Below, piece after piece: positions 24,261 to 39,900 of a stretch of 64,000 nt of DNA (its first letter is position 1; each line of letters begins with the position of its first letter). Under the pieces are notes generated by a model. It worked only from the letters and a program-made list of their open reading frames with translations. It did not search any database and was not told where the DNA came from. Location: contig JAFREQ010000063.1 in NCBI GenBank assembly GCA_025331565.1, positions 558,001 through 622,000 on the forward strand, in the 5' to 3' direction. A program made the translations under genes and the position numbers. The DNA is from Holacanthus passer (Eukaryota; Chordata; Actinopteri; Pomacanthidae).

Positions 24261-27200
24261 ACAGCTTTCAAGACACGGCACTCAGAACAAGCTCTTCACT
24301 GAAGCGATATGATGTTTACACTGAGTGAGATATTCAATCCAACGACGTCAAAGTAAAACTAAGGTAACTTTAACTCGACCTTTTGCAAATCATCTTATGG
24401 AGTCCAAAACGAAGGAATCTCCAATACTAGTCCATAACCAACGATCACCACTGCACGACCTAAAACAAGTCACTTCTTCTGTTTCTAACGACATGCAGAT
24501 GAATTCTGCTGTGCCACTTTCTATAGTTAGAGCTGGACTGTAGACAACTCTTGTGCGTACTGTACATACAGACTGGCTGCCACCGGGGAACACTGGGATG
24601 TATGTAAACAAAGTCACGAAGCCTCAAAAGGCCTGTTATAAATGAAAAGTCACATGATTGCTTAATCACAGCGACTTAAATAAGAGTACATCAGTGTATG
24701 TTGCTTCCACGTGTTCAAATCAGCGAGGACGTGGTCTGAATTTCTACTGAACCAGCACACGGTGCTTATTCAAAAGTACATCGAAGGACACGGTGACGTT
24801 TGACCTTTGTTGCACAGACCGGCGGCCGCTAACAGACAGCAAATGTTGCAGAGTCAAGAGAAAAAAAAAAAAATACAGACTTCAGCCATTATGTAAAGAC
24901 GGAAGCCGAGCGGAATATTTTCTTCGTTATCACGGTCCCCGCATGCCTGCTTTGTCATGCTATTTTGGCTGTCTTTGAGGAGCAGTGTTGTGGCACAATC
25001 TCTGTCTGGTGTAGCAACGCTGACAAAAACCTGCAGTGATAATAAAATCCTTTAGCGGGGCTGAGTGCATGGTGTCGGCCTCTAATCCAAGCCTCACCTC
25101 AAAGGAAATTCAGACCAGCTTACATGCATGGATGGTGTCTGGGAAGAAGAAGAAAAAAAAAAAACGGAAAAGAAATTCTGCTGTATTTCATATACAGCTC
25201 ACATTATAGTCAGAAGTTGTATCAGTGCTGCTGAAAGTGAGTGAAGCGAGTGACAATGGATGATCTCCAGCGCTGGCTTTGTTTTATTTACACATAATAC
25301 TGAGGGCATTGTATATTGATAGATTTTTGAAGCGAATATTTTTGCAATGACAAATCCCTGGTTGTAGCTTCATGGAATCAAATTGAGAAAAGTTTCACTC
25401 CAGTTTTGCCTGCAGGCTGATTCGCACACAAGGCCGGGTTCAGACTGCATGAGACCGATTATACTCTGATCCAGGTCGGGAGCGACAACGGACGTCAGGT
25501 GCAACAAACATCATTTGCATCCCGTGTAGTTTGTCACAGTGAGTGACAACAAAATGACAAGCATGTTAGATTTTTGTTTTGCCTTCCATGACAAATTATA
25601 AGACGTTACAAAAATTGACCAATAGGAGCGCAGACCACTTTTACACGCACATTTTCAATCATGGCAAAATGAAAAAATGGCTCAAGAGATTGACCGAAAT
25701 CCTGGAAGTGCTGGAGCTGGAAGTTCAAATTCGAGGGAAAGAGTGAAGAAGGAGCCACATTTGCACCGGTGCAGCACAACAGAACCACCGTCTCATATGA
25801 AAGTTGCAAGACTTAGTTGCTGTCATGGCAACATTGAGCCCAAATGCAAATTATAATAAGAGCATTCAAAGACAAGGAACAAGCGGGTCACAAGCTTTGG
25901 GAGAAATAAAGTCAGCCTCGAGCTCAGCACCTGTTTTTCCTGCCTGCTCGGAGCTTAGAGTATCAACCACATTATGAAAATTATAATGTAAAAAACAAAC
26001 AGAATATAAATTAATATGAATATAACCAAATTACATGTTATCTGGGAAATGCTTTTACAATTAAACGGTTGTGTACCTCAACCCAAATGGCAAATTGTAC
26101 AGACCCTTTTCTTTGACAAAACTCACTGTGAAAGACTATAAAGGGACATTTCACCACAAAGTTAATTAAAAATCCGTATATTCTCTGCCGTCATGTTGCA
26201 ATAAACAAATTCATCATGCACGTTAAAGTAAGACTCGATTTCTACCTGGTATTAACATGCATTCTGTATCTGGACTTCTTATCTGGAGAAAGACATCTGA
26301 CCACAGACTTCTGCATCTACAGCTGGTATTAATAAGCATTTCATTTATCTTCTTCCCGCACTGTGATCGACTCTCGATATACACACTACTGACATTACAT
26401 GAGTATATTGTGTTTGTGACAGACAATGCGACAGCAGTTGGAGAGAACCTGCTCTGATGCAGCGGGCGTGATCATGTCAGCAGGTAGCAGACGAGGATGA
26501 CTGACATTTTCTGTCCTGCTGGCTTGTGTGCATTACTTAATTTATTGATTTATTTTGATTTTTCATTTTCTGAACTGAAGTGAAAGTGAGAATGATGTTT
26601 TGATGGAGGATGGTCGACAACCTTAACATAAACATATGACTTTATCAACTGTCTGACGGGTCGACTGTCATTAGTTCAGAACAACTTTGGGCCCAAAAGT
26701 CATTTCTCCAACTAAACAATGTACACAAACTGTGCGCCATCTGTTGACCTGTTTAAAAATCCTAATCCCAGGCAGCTTTGGCTGCTCAGACTGATTAAAA
26801 ACATCCGATTTATGTCACAGGTGAGGAGAAAAATCACAACTGATTAAACTTCCCTGTTTATTCCATAATGTGAAAGCCAGACGGAACCTTAGAGGTTCAC
26901 TTAACTTTCAGCAGGAGGTGAGTTTATGAGAGGAGAAAGAGGATTTGGAGGGGGGACCCCTGTTTGTCTCCTGTCATACTCAGTTGTGAGTCTGAAACTA
27001 ATTAATGCAGCATATGTGCCTTATTTGAAGTGAGCCCCGAACGCAGGATCGAGCCAGCGAGCGCCAGCCGCAAAATGCAAACACATATCCTCCTGAGTGA
27101 ACACATGAAATCACACACACACACACACACATCTTAAATAAAGGAAAGCCATCGTGGTGCTGGTGTTAAATTCCACAACAGAGCTAAATCTGAGCACTTT

Positions 27201-30200
27201 CTCGAGCTCCAACTCTTCTTTTCTTTTCTAAAAGGGTTAAACTGGTTTCCACTCACTTAAAGTCATGATGCAGTGAATGTGGAAAACAAGCTGGAAACTC
27301 CATTTTGTAATATTTCGGCAGTGACCCAGGAGCCTCAGCCCGTTTGACATCCCTGCCCTCCGAAGAGAATTCATCAAATTCTGTGACTTTCCCTTTCAGA
27401 AACACATCTTTCAGGTATTCCACATTTGTTGACCAGCGGGGACCCGGGAAATACAGCTTCTGTGCAAATGCTGCAAAATGTATTAACCCTTTCCACTCAG
27501 CTCTTTACTCACAGGCTTATGGCACAGTCGCTACATGTCGTAGCTTGTCACGCTGTTTTCAGAAGGAATTACTTTTAAATGCTATCAACTGTCTTGTTTT
27601 TCAGTGCTGGGCATGTTTTTATGGAAAGAAAAAACTTTTTTGCAACTGTTTTTTTTTCTCCACAGGTTTTCAATACACAACAAATATCTTATTATAAATG
27701 AATAGAGGAGAGTGTCAGTGTTTGCAAAGACAAGAAAATGTGGATGGGACATTCTGAGCCTCACAAATATAATATAATATTAAATAATATTTTTCTTATC
27801 TACATTTTTTCCTATATTGAGGGACACATCTAAGCTCGATCTTTACCCTATATTTCTTTACCTGTTGGTCAATCTGCACCATAAAAAAGCCAAACTGAAT
27901 TAGTTACTGCCAATTTTTGTTTGCACTGCAGTCAACTACATTTAATCCTGAAGAATGTCTAAATTGATTGTTATGGGTCACATTTATGGATGTTTATCCT
28001 CAAATGACAGAATCTGCCAGTTTATCACTTGACTTCATCATTTTGCTCTCTGTGTTTTCAGATTTTAAAATGTTAGTTCTGTGAATCTGGTTTTCATGTT
28101 GAGGTATATAAGGTTCAACCGGGCCAAAACCATCTCATCATCATCAAACCAGTTCTTCTTTTGTGCACACGTTCATCAAACCACCGCCGTGGCTGTTAAA
28201 AACCTGCCACTGTGTCCCTTTAACCTACCAATATGTCATGCAGTCAGTGATGTTGGCGATGCCATCTGTCCCTTTGATAGCGAGACGACCCACGATCACC
28301 TGTGCACTGCTGTGTCTGAAGTCTGCGAGGACTCGCTTTTCAAATCAAAGGGACAGCATTTGGAATTTGGCCACATTTTAAAACACGTCTTTCTCAGTCG
28401 TGTCCACACTCAACGCAGGAGCCACATGTGAAAATACAGATGTGGAGCACACACACACACAAACACAGAGCCGTAATCAAGAGTCTAAAGAGAAATCATT
28501 CGATTTGTTGCCCATCAATACCTGATGGTGATTTGGCACATTGTGGCCTTTCCATTTACTGAATGCCTTGTCTCTTTAATGACATCCAAATGTGACAGTT
28601 TAGTCCTTGGATTAAAGGGAAAAGTCCTGTGCTTCACCCGCCACAATCCCACTCTGAGCAAAGTGGCCATTATACTGCTGTATTCCTCTCCGCTATTAGA
28701 TCTCTGAGCGCGGCTCAATTATCCCACTACTTTCACACACTTGCTGACAGCCGTGTTGGCAGGTGTGTCCTTTCCAGACGCGCTCACCTCTACGGATGGG
28801 AAATTAGTCAGTGCACCTAGCCATCAGCTAAAGCAACTGACATCTTCCACCAACATGCCCTTTCATTAAGAGTGAGGAGATGGAAGTGAGATGAGAAGAG
28901 CGGACGCTGGTTGAACATCCAACAGCCAAATGGTGGCTCTGAACTGTGGAGCACTTTCATGCATTTTTTAGAAAGCAAATACTTGCAGGGAGTTGATTTA
29001 CCTCATGCAGGTGACATGACAGCAAAATAAGATCCTCCACGAGGTGAAGCCCTGATGATTGAGTGTGGTGTTCAGGGTACTGTTTGTCCCACAATGCAGC
29101 TGGACAAAACTGACAAAAACAGTGGACAGTGGTGGATTCGCTCCGGCTCAGGAACACAGAGGAAATATTAAGTCTTGTGGAAGCATTTTTTACTGCCTCC
29201 TCTGGACATTTTATTATTTTATTGTACTGTTCCAAAGTTACAATGATTCATGTCTGCTGGTCTAAGATTTCTATACTGTACAATGCTACTGCCAAAATTC
29301 AGCACTGTTAACAAACACTTTGCAGTATATGTACCAGGTTGGACACAGAGCCAGAATATTAGAAATCAGTAAAACCTGTCAGTGCTCAATCACACTCTCC
29401 TAAAAACTGTCTTACAAGCCACCAAAAGACATCTCTAAACTTTTATTAATATCTTATTCTTTCACATTTCAATTATGTTTTCTAATTTTTTTTTTTATCT
29501 TAATGCACAATCTCTATGCTAGGGGAGCCAACACTTGTATTGTTAATATGCAAAATGGATGAGTTTGCTTCATTTCTGACTTCCTGCACAGCGGGACTCT
29601 CTGATATCCTACATATTGAAACAGCATAAACAGCAACCTATGTATTTTTTAATATATCATATGGCCTGTGGTCTAAACCTTCCCCACAATGTCAGGAATG
29701 TAATTCTAGTTGAAAATACTAAATTCCTTTTTTAATTTTTTTTTTCATTCAACCACTCTCATCAACCTCATTTCCGGCCACAGCAGGCAGCTATTCTCAT
29801 TAAAAAATCTCTGACAAAGCCACTGAACAGCAAAGTGAGGGACAGGCTGAAATTTGGTGAAGCATTTAGCAGCAGAGAGCCAGATACGTTTGGTTAAGAC
29901 CAAATCAGAGCTAAACAGAGAGTGAATTACATTGAGCTGCAAAATGAATGTTGCTCTGTGTCTGCTGGACAGGCGACGATAGTTTGTTAAACCTAATTTA
30001 GCTCGACCAATAAAATAAATGAATGCAGCATTAAGAATGAAGAAAAATCTGAATCAAGCTCACAAAAAGCACCTTGTACTATAATTTTTGCGTAATTGAA
30101 GGATCCTCCTCACGTCCTTGACAGACCTAAACAACAAGGACTCAAGTGTTGTTTACAGAGGTATTTTTTACAGCACTCTTTTTGGTTTTGTTCTCCACTG

Positions 30201-30952
30201 TTCCCTCCTTTGTTCCATGAGTTGGTATAGCTTTATTCATCTCTGCCATTGTACTGTGTGAACATTTATGCGACTCTTTTTCTATAGTTTGGTTTCGACT
30301 GAGCGCCTTTAACTCCGTGGGTCTCACCAGTGAAAATGACTTTGCACCACAAGAGCTTCTGAGAGCCAGGAGTGCAGTGGTGTTTATCCACATGCATAAT
30401 GAAATCAGTCATTATGTCGGAGTTTTTCCAGTTTCTGGGTCTCTCTCTCGTTTCAGCATCAGAGCTAAAGCTTAATTTATAAGAACAAAACGTTTCGACG
30501 CCCACTTCTCCAGTCTACTGGCAGCTCATCTCCGAGCCTCTTCTTTTCTCCGCTGCATGTTTAATTTGTTTCCTCCTGCCCTCCACGCCTCTTCCCCTGT
30601 ACCTGGCCTATTTTAGAGGGAAATGGACAATCTCTGGAAGAGCCTTCGAGCTCAATCGTGTCTCAGCTTCCTCTCTTTTAGTCACGACAAGCGGGGCATC
30701 ACCATGGCAACAACATTTGAGAGGATACGGGGGGCGAGGCGGTCAGTGCTGATGCTTCTCTAACAGGCTCTGACTTGGTGTCACACACCGGGCACGGAAA
30801 TACAGACGTGAATTAGCATTTTTCAAATGTAGCTGGATTTCTGGAGATTGCCTTGTTGACACCCTAATTATTAATCTGAATTTTAGATAGACACTTGAAG
30901 GGAGCACTAAATTAAATGCACTTAGCTTTCTGAATTGATTTAGCTCAAAATA

Positions 30953-31388
30953 CAACCCAGAGTCCAAAAAAGTTGGGATGCTGTGTGAAGCATAGATAGA
31001 AACAGAATGTGATCACTGACTGAAATGTTCCCGAGTCCATGTATTAATGTCCTTTCTACAACCATGTGTTCACAAAGTGTTGAACCTCTCTCCATCCTCG
31101 CTTGTGAACGACTGAGTCTCTCCAGGATGAACCTTTCATACCCAATCATGATACTATCACCTGTTACCAATCAACCTGTTTACCTGTGGAATGATCCAAA
31201 CAGGTGGATCAGTCCACAACTTTCACAGTGTTGCTGCCATCAAATTCAGAATAAGCGGATATTTAAGATTAAAGATACTGTCTTTGTACTGTTATTGTTG
31301 AGTATATGTCTAAAAGAAAAAAAGCACATGATCACACTCTGGTTGATTTATGTTTTACACAGTGTCCCAACTTTTTTGGAATCGGGCT
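30953..31388 (-). mobile_element. Tc1/mariner-type MITE, copy 1
   Basis: A 436-bp element flanked by TA dinucleotides, with terminal inverted repeats. The left end reads CAACCCAGAGTCC then AAAAAAGTTGGGA. The right end is the inverse of a sequence with GATTCC then AAAAAAGTTGGGA. The interior matches copy 2 (54754-55226) in reverse orientation over most of its length. Both interiors contain a short stretch I associate with fish Tc1/mariner transposase genes (ATGGACTCGGGAACA-like), so this looks like an internally deleted derivative. No transposase ORF remains. Confidence 0.8.
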
Positions 31389-34300
31389 TATGATCACAAA
31401 TTAATTTAATCTAATAGGAATTATTGATAAATTATAGAAACCTGTGCTCACAGGGTCCAACCAGGTCCCCAGGTGTTGAGACTGAAAACAGAAATAGCTT
31501 GGGTTGATGGGGGCATGTTGTGTCAGGTACAGGTGAGATAATGAAATCCAATCCCGGAAGGCTGCTTTGAATAATTATCATATGCCAAAACACTGCATAG
31601 TAATTCATAATAGCATGAGGAAGGATTTCACAACCTTGGAAAGCAATTACGAACAATCATTTTATCATAAGCACGATAACACTGTCCATGTTTCAGATGA
31701 AACTACCAGGAATCTGTGCTCGCACATATTCGACTGACCGACGCACGACGTGGCCAGACGATGTTAAACTGCGGCAAAAGTTCCGCAAGGCTCAGGTTTC
31801 GTTTTTTTCACCGGAGCTAAAGTTGAACAAAACCTCAGACTCCAGCCGATGGAAACCTACAGCATAAACCTGATTCCTGTGGGGAATGGGGAAAGCGAAG
31901 AGGCAGTATATACATGTACATCCAGTTTTCACTTTAGGGACTCCCAGCTGAAACTCATGCAGTCCAACACAACAGTCCTGCAATAAATCCAACTTTCATG
32001 AAGGTTACAGTGTTTGAGTGTTTTAGAGAGGTCTTGATTTAAATGTATGATCTCCCTGGAGGATGTGCTTTGTCGTGCTGTTTAACTGTATAGCATTAAA
32101 CAGAGAGGTGCATCTGTCATTTGGCCTCTCCTCGCTGATATAAATTGGTTTGACAGAATAACAGAAGCACCCGTTAGTATAATTCAATTCAGCCTCCAAA
32201 ATGACAAATCAAGCTCTCTCTAAAACTATTTCAACAAAAACTGAACATCATAACCTTCATGAAAGTAGGATTTATTCCAGATAAAACTGTGTTAGTTTTA
32301 GTTAGGTGTACTGAATAAACTGGGCGAACGTCCCCGCAGTCTTTAGCTGAATCCACCGAAGGCACAGAATCACAGAACGCGTCTCGCTGCGAAGACGCTC
32401 TCAAGCGTTCTGTATCTGGTTTGTTTCTTCTGTGTGCGATGTGCCGATCTCTGATGCACAGGGGGAGAATGAATATAAATGAGGCCTGCCATCGCTCACA
32501 AGTCATGGTAATGAAGGAACATGTCGCTCTGTTTGATGGTGTGGCTCATTTATGTGTTTTTAATAGGTTTTAAATAACAAAGGAGGTCTGGGGCAGAGAA
32601 GTTATATCAGGGTTCGGCTAAACAGACGCGTTGGTAGGATCGTTTTGGTCTTTTAATGGGATTTTTTTAACTAGAACAAAAATATAGAATATGACCCTAT
32701 TTTACAACTTTAATCCTCTTAAAACAGAGACGTTGCACCGGCTGCATGTAAACGCAGTTTGTTTCACAGTAACCAGGTAACTGTCTGTCCATGCATTCTC
32801 TGATTTCCCTCCTCTCTCCCAGCAACCCTCTTTCTTGTTTGCATGCAAACGTCGTCCTGGTCGAAGCAGGGGTCCGTCCCTGTAGCTACAGCTAACAATC
32901 ATAATGGGCTTTTTGGTGAGCTGCTGCATTTACATAGAGCCGATATAGAGTCAAAACTGTTGACTACTGTTAATGCAACCTGTGATGAAGCTTTATGCAA
33001 ACTTGTCTTGCATTATTATCATTAGCTGCAGCCATGATCGCATGACATCAGACCTGAAACGTGTCCTTTGACAGACAAATTTAACAGCTATGAAAGTTAC
33101 AGGTCTTGCACATCTTGTTCTGTTCACTCTATATTTTCATAACTTTCTCCAGCCTACCTGCTGCGCCCCTGCACCTCTGGGGACATATGTTATTGATGTT
33201 ATTACCATTGCATCGCCAGTCACTGACTCATCGCTGTCAATAATTGAGTCAGGGCTCGAAATCCAAGTCATTACAAAGTGATTCACTACATACTGAACCA
33301 CCGTCTGTATTGTATTCAGGCTGGACACCCACATGGGTGACTGTCTGATCAGACCTCTCCTCTGGACTGAGTGGGAGTGTGGACAGACTGTGCTTGATTG
33401 ATATCTGTGACTCTTTGTTTTACACCTATTGAAACCACAAGAACTGATTTTTTTTTTTTTTGTTTTTTGGCCACTTGGGAGCAGTGGAAACAAGTTGTGA
33501 ACAAAACACTGACATCAGAACAGCCAGAGTGAACAGAAACAGGAAAGTTAAGAGCTGGACGGCGAAACAATGAGCTGAAACTCGTGCTCCATGAAGCCGA
33601 AGGCAGCTAATTTTCTATAGGTTCATCACAACAGCGACATCATCACATGGTCATTTGATTCATTCTTAACATGACTGTATCGATGAAAGCCACTTCAAAG
33701 TGTTCAAAGTTGTGCAAGTAGACAATTTCATGAGTGATATACTTCATTTTGTAAAGGAAAAGAGAGAGAGATTGGTTCAAAATTGGTTTGGGGTGTTTCA
33801 ATAAACAAGACTGATATTAAGGGGACAAACACTTCACCTGCATTTGAACTAAATTTCTGTTTAAATGCCGACCTTGATTACATTAAGGTAAACAGCGTCA
33901 ACATCTTATTCTCATTCTTACAGTAAGATCCTTGTTGATAATCTCTATAAAGCAGCTGGATTTACGGCTTCACCTTCTGGAGGGGAAAAGGCTCTTTGCT
34001 ATTTTCAGAACAAAGCAGTTTTAACCTTCAAGGAAAAATGAGCCAGATTACTTTAACGTAGAAAATGTGATCAATATGTTGTGAACTTGTATTTAGGGTT
34101 ATATCTGCGGTAAGAGATGTTTGAAGGCCGTTGTTGTGTGGCTGGTTGATGCATTAAGAAAAGAAAAAGGCATTTCATGTGTCGAAATGATTTGTCAACC
34201 GGTGCAAAAAACAAACTGCGTAACATTTCCACTGAAAGCTTGATTTCACATCAGCACGAGCCTTGTGGAATAAGCGAGTGTTAATTATATTTAAATATTC

Positions 34301-36859
34301 GATAAAACACCAGAACCTTCCACTAATGTTCATTCAACAAATAGTGTATGCATATTAATGAAATCCCATCTCCATCAATCCACCGTGAAAATCCATTCAT
34401 CTGGTTTTAGCCCGTGTTCTTTTGCCCTTTACAAATATTTTATGAGAGAAATACTGGAACTGAATATCAATGTTTTGAATGTTCCTCCCCCTTTTTTTTT
34501 AAACAAATCAAACAGGATGTGACACCTGCTCCTTTTACACTTACTGTAATCAGAGGATGCGAACAGACTGAAACAAGTCACAGGTCGTGAAAACCTCGAG
34601 AAGCAATTACTAATTGATGTGCAACCTGCATCTCACTCGGGGGCAAAGGAAACAAGTTCTGAACACCATATTTAGACATGATCACCTTCATAAGTTCATA
34701 TGATGAATTTCTCAACGATTGCTTATTTCAACATCCAGCACTCACACAGAAACATCACCTTTAATTTGGAGTCATGTTTGCGTCAGTGAAGGTTAAGTCC
34801 AAACTTTTAAAGCTTGCCAGTTCGGGGACATTTCTGTTTTATAGATGTCATTTTGTTTTCACCATCATCCCTGCTGAATATTCTGGAAAAACAACAAAGT
34901 CGGCCAATGTGTTCGAAACAAATAAGAGCAGTTAATAATATTAAACAACTAATTATATTTACTAGAGAATTCATTTGGAATTAAAACTGAATCCAACCAT
35001 GATGCCGTGTGCAAACAGAACCACACTGAGCATCGAGGTAAAGCACCTTCAAGTGGGAAGATCTATCACTGACATCAACTTATGGATTCACGTACAGCGC
35101 TGCTCTTCACTCGCAGGTCCAACCTACAGTCCCAGCATATTTAACACTCACAATCCAGTAAAAAAAAAAAAAAAACCTGCATGAGCAATGGAGAGGTGAA
35201 ACAGCTTGGCCGTCAACCAACTAATTTTTAAATGTTACTTTGATGTATCTGAAGATAGATTTATATATGCATGACATTCAAACAGTTTGTAATAAAAGAT
35301 TTCTTATAGAGTAAAATACCAATATGAGACAGAGGTTACAAATTTGTTTTAAGGTACATAATGGAAAAACTCTGACTGTAAAATGAAAAAGAATCCCTCT
35401 TTCATGCATTCAAGCTTAAATTTAATTGTAAAATCTTGAGCACAGGAAGTCCAATGACTCACATCATATAATGTAAAAATAACTTCCATCTCAAATGTCT
35501 CTGCCACTTTTACAACTAAATCGATGTTCCCCTTAAATGTGAATCATCATAATTTATCATTTAAAAAGATTAGCTGGCTGCTTTCGATGTGCTTTCTTGA
35601 AGACGCTTGAGTTGCTCAGACCTCATTCACCTCAACGAGTCAGGCCCCGACTTTAATTTTGTTCAAATCTGACTTTCCAGTGAAAACAAACAAAACAAGA
35701 AATTCATTCAAATATTTATGTCAAACAAGGCTGGATCCCCTTTCTGGGAAAAGCAGGCGTTTGCCCTGGGGCCCCGGACCCTCAGGGACCCAAACCCTGT
35801 CTCTGTGTTTGTGGTAATTTGATTAGTCTTGTCTTGTTTGTCTGTGTGAAACTTTACGACACACATATTCCTAAATAAAGTGGGAAAGACCTATAGCTTC
35901 TTTTTGCTACGCAGGCCCTTAATTTGATCACTACAGCAAGTGAGTGAAGTCAATTTAAAATTTCCTGCGTTCATGCTTAATAGAAAGTTTGCAACCATAC
36001 GTTCATGAATTTGTTCATACAAATTATGAAACTGGAGCCACAAAATAATGAAAAAAAAAGGGGGATGCAAATTAGGCAAAATGAGAAAACGATCTATATC
36101 ATTTTCATTCAAATTAATGAGAACGAGTAAATGAGGTCTATTTTTGCCTCGACACAAAATCATCTCATGCTGTTGATATAATCAGTCCTGGCCTCAGAGT
36201 GGGTTTTATTCCTCTGTGGCACCTTCAGGAAAAACACTGTAATTGGTGAGATGGTGCAACCATTTGCCACAAGTGCAGTTCAGGCGAAGAGGAGACAAAA
36301 AGGATGTTTATGCTGTGGCTCAATGCAATGACAGTAAGTGATATAAACATCCTCGTGGCACAATTAATGCAACAAAAATGGAATGCAGCCTGACTGTTCC
36401 TTGGCAGTTGTCGCTCTGTGGCCTCAGAAAACAGGTCAGTACGATCAATGAGTGACCAACACCGGGCGCCCGACTGACATTTCCAGGCCGGGCAACCTGG
36501 CACAACAACTGTGCAACAGTAAAAGTGAGCATGCTGCAGAGACAGAATACAAGTTCAAAAAAAAGAGACATATAGAGGAAAGTAAAGATACCAACCATGA
36601 GCTGCAGGTTCAGTGCTGGGCGCAGTGTCTGAGCACACAAGGAGAGGACATGGCAGTTGAGGAGGGAGGTGTGGAACAGGAGGAACAGCATGCAAATAAA
36701 GGAGAAATGGGGGAGGAGGCAGGGAGGGAGGGAGCGGGGCAGGGGGAGAAAACAAATGACACCCATAAGCAAGCATTCAGAAGACCAGAACATGACAAAA
36801 GACATAAGGCTTAAGGGAAATCAAAAGGAACCAAAGGCAGTGCAGAGATAAACATAAGG

Positions 36860-36860
<1 letters not shown>

Positions 36861-36908
<48 letters not shown>
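36861..36908 (+). repeat. (CA)n microsatellite
   Basis: About 23 uninterrupted CA units. This is the longest dinucleotide array in the window and is UG-rich on the cadm1 transcript. Confidence 0.95.
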
Positions 36909-36911
<3 letters not shown>

Positions 36912-39900
36912 GCACAGATACACTTTCCACTGCACACACTGGACGCTCCACTCAGAGGGGAGTGTGGCGACTGCTTGCGGAGATATGGAAGAGACTATTA
37001 TCATGTGCTGAAGGCAGAGCTGGTGCAGAGAAAAGACAGACTATCAAGAGGAAATAATTGCGCAGCTGTCCTGATGTAACAGCGAGCGACTTGGAAAACA
37101 CTTCGCCATCTATTTACAAAGGGAACGATTTGTATGGCAAGTAAAGTTTCAACAGAAGAGTTCAGTGTTGCGGCGGCTCGGTGTGGACGAGACGTTCAGC
37201 AACAGGGTTCATGAAATGAAAGCATGTAGTTTTCATTTGACATCAGAGGTGGGGTCATTTCAATCTGTATAACATCTTTCGTACTAAATTATTGAACACA
37301 CACACACGTCACACTAACCTCTAATGCGATGGCTGAACCCGTGTGTCTGATGTCAGATGGAAGTGATGATGATGACTCACAGCTGGGTTTCCAAGTTTGG
37401 ATCAGTTATGATTTTCTTTTATCACAGATGAATTTTTGTGCTTCTGAGTTACGTGTTCTTTGATTTCTGAATTGCCTTGCAGGCTGTATCAAACTGAGTT
37501 ATTGTAGTGGCCTTTGCTGAGGGTAGTGACCTGAGTACTAGTGACCCCTAATGTTGCTGCTGCTGGAGAAGATCTGGTGCAGCGGGCGTGCCGCTGTCCA
37601 CCAGACACGTTTTAGAAAAGCGGACATGATTGTCAGTTTGCATGTTTCAGAAAGTTTTCAGAAAGTTTCAGCCCCCATTGATTCCACTTTCTGAAAGTGG
37701 GTTTCAGATGATGTTGGATGAGATCTGACAAGCACTTGGATTGAAGCATCCTTCTGTCTAAAACCTACACGTCTCCATAGATGTGACATCTGTGCCGCAG
37801 CGCTGCAGCTTCAAACTGCTTCACCAGTTCTGTCAGTAACACAGCTGGTCAGGAGGAAAACAAACAAGACAACAGTTTAGGGGGTTTTGAAGTATTTGGT
37901 GAAGTATTTGGGGCTGTTCACATCTTTGAATGCTGCCTGGTGTAAAAATACATGTGTGGATATATCAAGGTTGTTTTTGGTTTTGCTCCAAAAGTTATTT
38001 CAAGATAATTATTTATGTGGCAAATTCAGACATTTTTGTTTGGTTGTTTTCTAAGAAAGTCTGCATATTAAAAATCATGAAGCCATTTGCTAAAACAACA
38101 CTCCTTTGTAGCTCTGCCTCTGTTTGAGAGCCATCAGCCTGCTGCACGTACAAACAGTGAGACTGGCTGCATTAATTAGATTGATTTTACATCAGATCTA
38201 ACCGATGTACAGAATAGAGATGAATCTCAGTCAGAGCAGATGTTGCCACGATGCACTATAACACTTTCAGATGAGGCTGCAGTCGACTGCACTCCAGCTT
38301 ATTATAGCGCAGCGAGGCTGAAGCAGGGATCGCACCTTGCTGAGAATGAAATGCGGTGCTGGAGGAAACATGTGCCTTTTAAAAACACTTATGAGGGAGA
38401 CGCTTGCCACTGACAAATGGAGCTTGTCCGAAAACACGGCTTTCTAAGTGTTTATCAAAGTGCATCTGCATCAAAGTGTCAACCTTTAAACGCAGCCAAA
38501 GTGCTGAAATTAATCTAAAATGATAAAAGCAACATTTGGTCAACTCTGGAATATGGACGGGAAAAACAAACAAAAACAGATCATGTTGGACCGAGACAGC
38601 TTCGACTGCCGCAATGTCATTTCGAGAGGCTAAATGTACATTGGTGCGCTTTCGTTTCCTTGGCGTTCTGTCTCGGCAGAGGCTTGAGAAAGTGCCTGTG
38701 AGCGATCAAGACACGGACAGATGTTTGTGTAAGAGAGAGAATGGTGCTGAGTGCTAATGTGTAATTGCTCAGGGAGCAGAAGGCCAATGCCACATCTTAG
38801 CTCTGCTGCCAGAGGCTCGTGGTGCGAGGAACAATCTCGCAAGGTGAGGCCGTATCGAGTTCATCTCAGAATTACTGAGGATCCATTTTTCTACAGGGTC
38901 CTTGAGTAGCTGACACATGTCAGTGCTAAATAATGCCACAGGCCAGTCATTACACTGACAATTTCTAAGCATATTTAGTACACCTCAGTGAAAACACTAT
39001 TAGTGCCTCAGCATGAGATACTGAATTGATTTTTCCATTATTGAGGCAAGCTTTTATTGTAGTTTGCACCTGTGCTTAAACAAGTTAAGCTGGTTGAGTT
39101 TGGCTTTAAAAAAGGGTTCATGGTGTCACACGACAGGCACATTTTAAAACCTCAGTAACCTTTGCCTCAAGGCAAATCTGATCAATAACAACATGTAAAC
39201 TCTGAGCAGATCAACTTACTGGATCCTGATTACAGCATCCGACCACAGACCAAAGCAATGTGTTCAAGTGACAAGTAATAAAGATCACACTGTCAAGAGA
39301 TGTAAGAAATGTTTGTACTGCTGTTGCTTTAATATAACAAACACGAAGCCAGTTGACCGGTTATCAATGATGTGTGATATTTGCAGCTGCATATTAATTG
39401 AGCTGACATTCTTTCAGACACAACAGGATTCTTGACAAGTATTGGCTCATTGAGGCCCGTTTTATACTTGTTCTCCATCACTGCAGCCCTGAGGAGCAAT
39501 TTGACTATTTAAAGATTCTGCGGTTGTGTCCTCGCTGTAAAATAAAACCAATCAAATATCAAACTACACTGCTTCAATTCATTTTCATTAATGTTAACTG
39601 TGGCAAGACTTGTTCATATGAGGAGCCAAAAATTTGATCTTGACTAAGGAATTATACTTTCTGATTTTAAATGCAAGACATCAAAGGTTTGCTTAGAGAA
39701 GACTGTTCGACCGCCTGTTCAATATCTAAAGGGTTAAAGATAAAACACTCTCGCCATGAAAAAAAAGTTTGACTAAATAAGGACTTGGGTGAGTGCTTGG
39801 GCCATGACTTGTCGTTGGGTCCACAGGTACAGACAAGAATGAAATTTGAAAATGAAATGAAAATGTGGATATGATTGATTGGAGGACTTTTATTTTCAAG

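Noticed and set aside
30940..31170. Similar ORFs at 30940-31170 (minus) and 54974-55240 (plus)
   Set aside because: The shared peptide comes from two copies of one MITE. It shows no transposase catalytic motif and is not a conserved gene.
36320..36805. Longest ORF in the window (161 codons, minus strand)
   Set aside because: The translation is low-complexity, rich in Cys, Leu and Pro. It arises opposite a purine-rich stretch that is also open in other frames on both strands. No splice signals or family motif support it.
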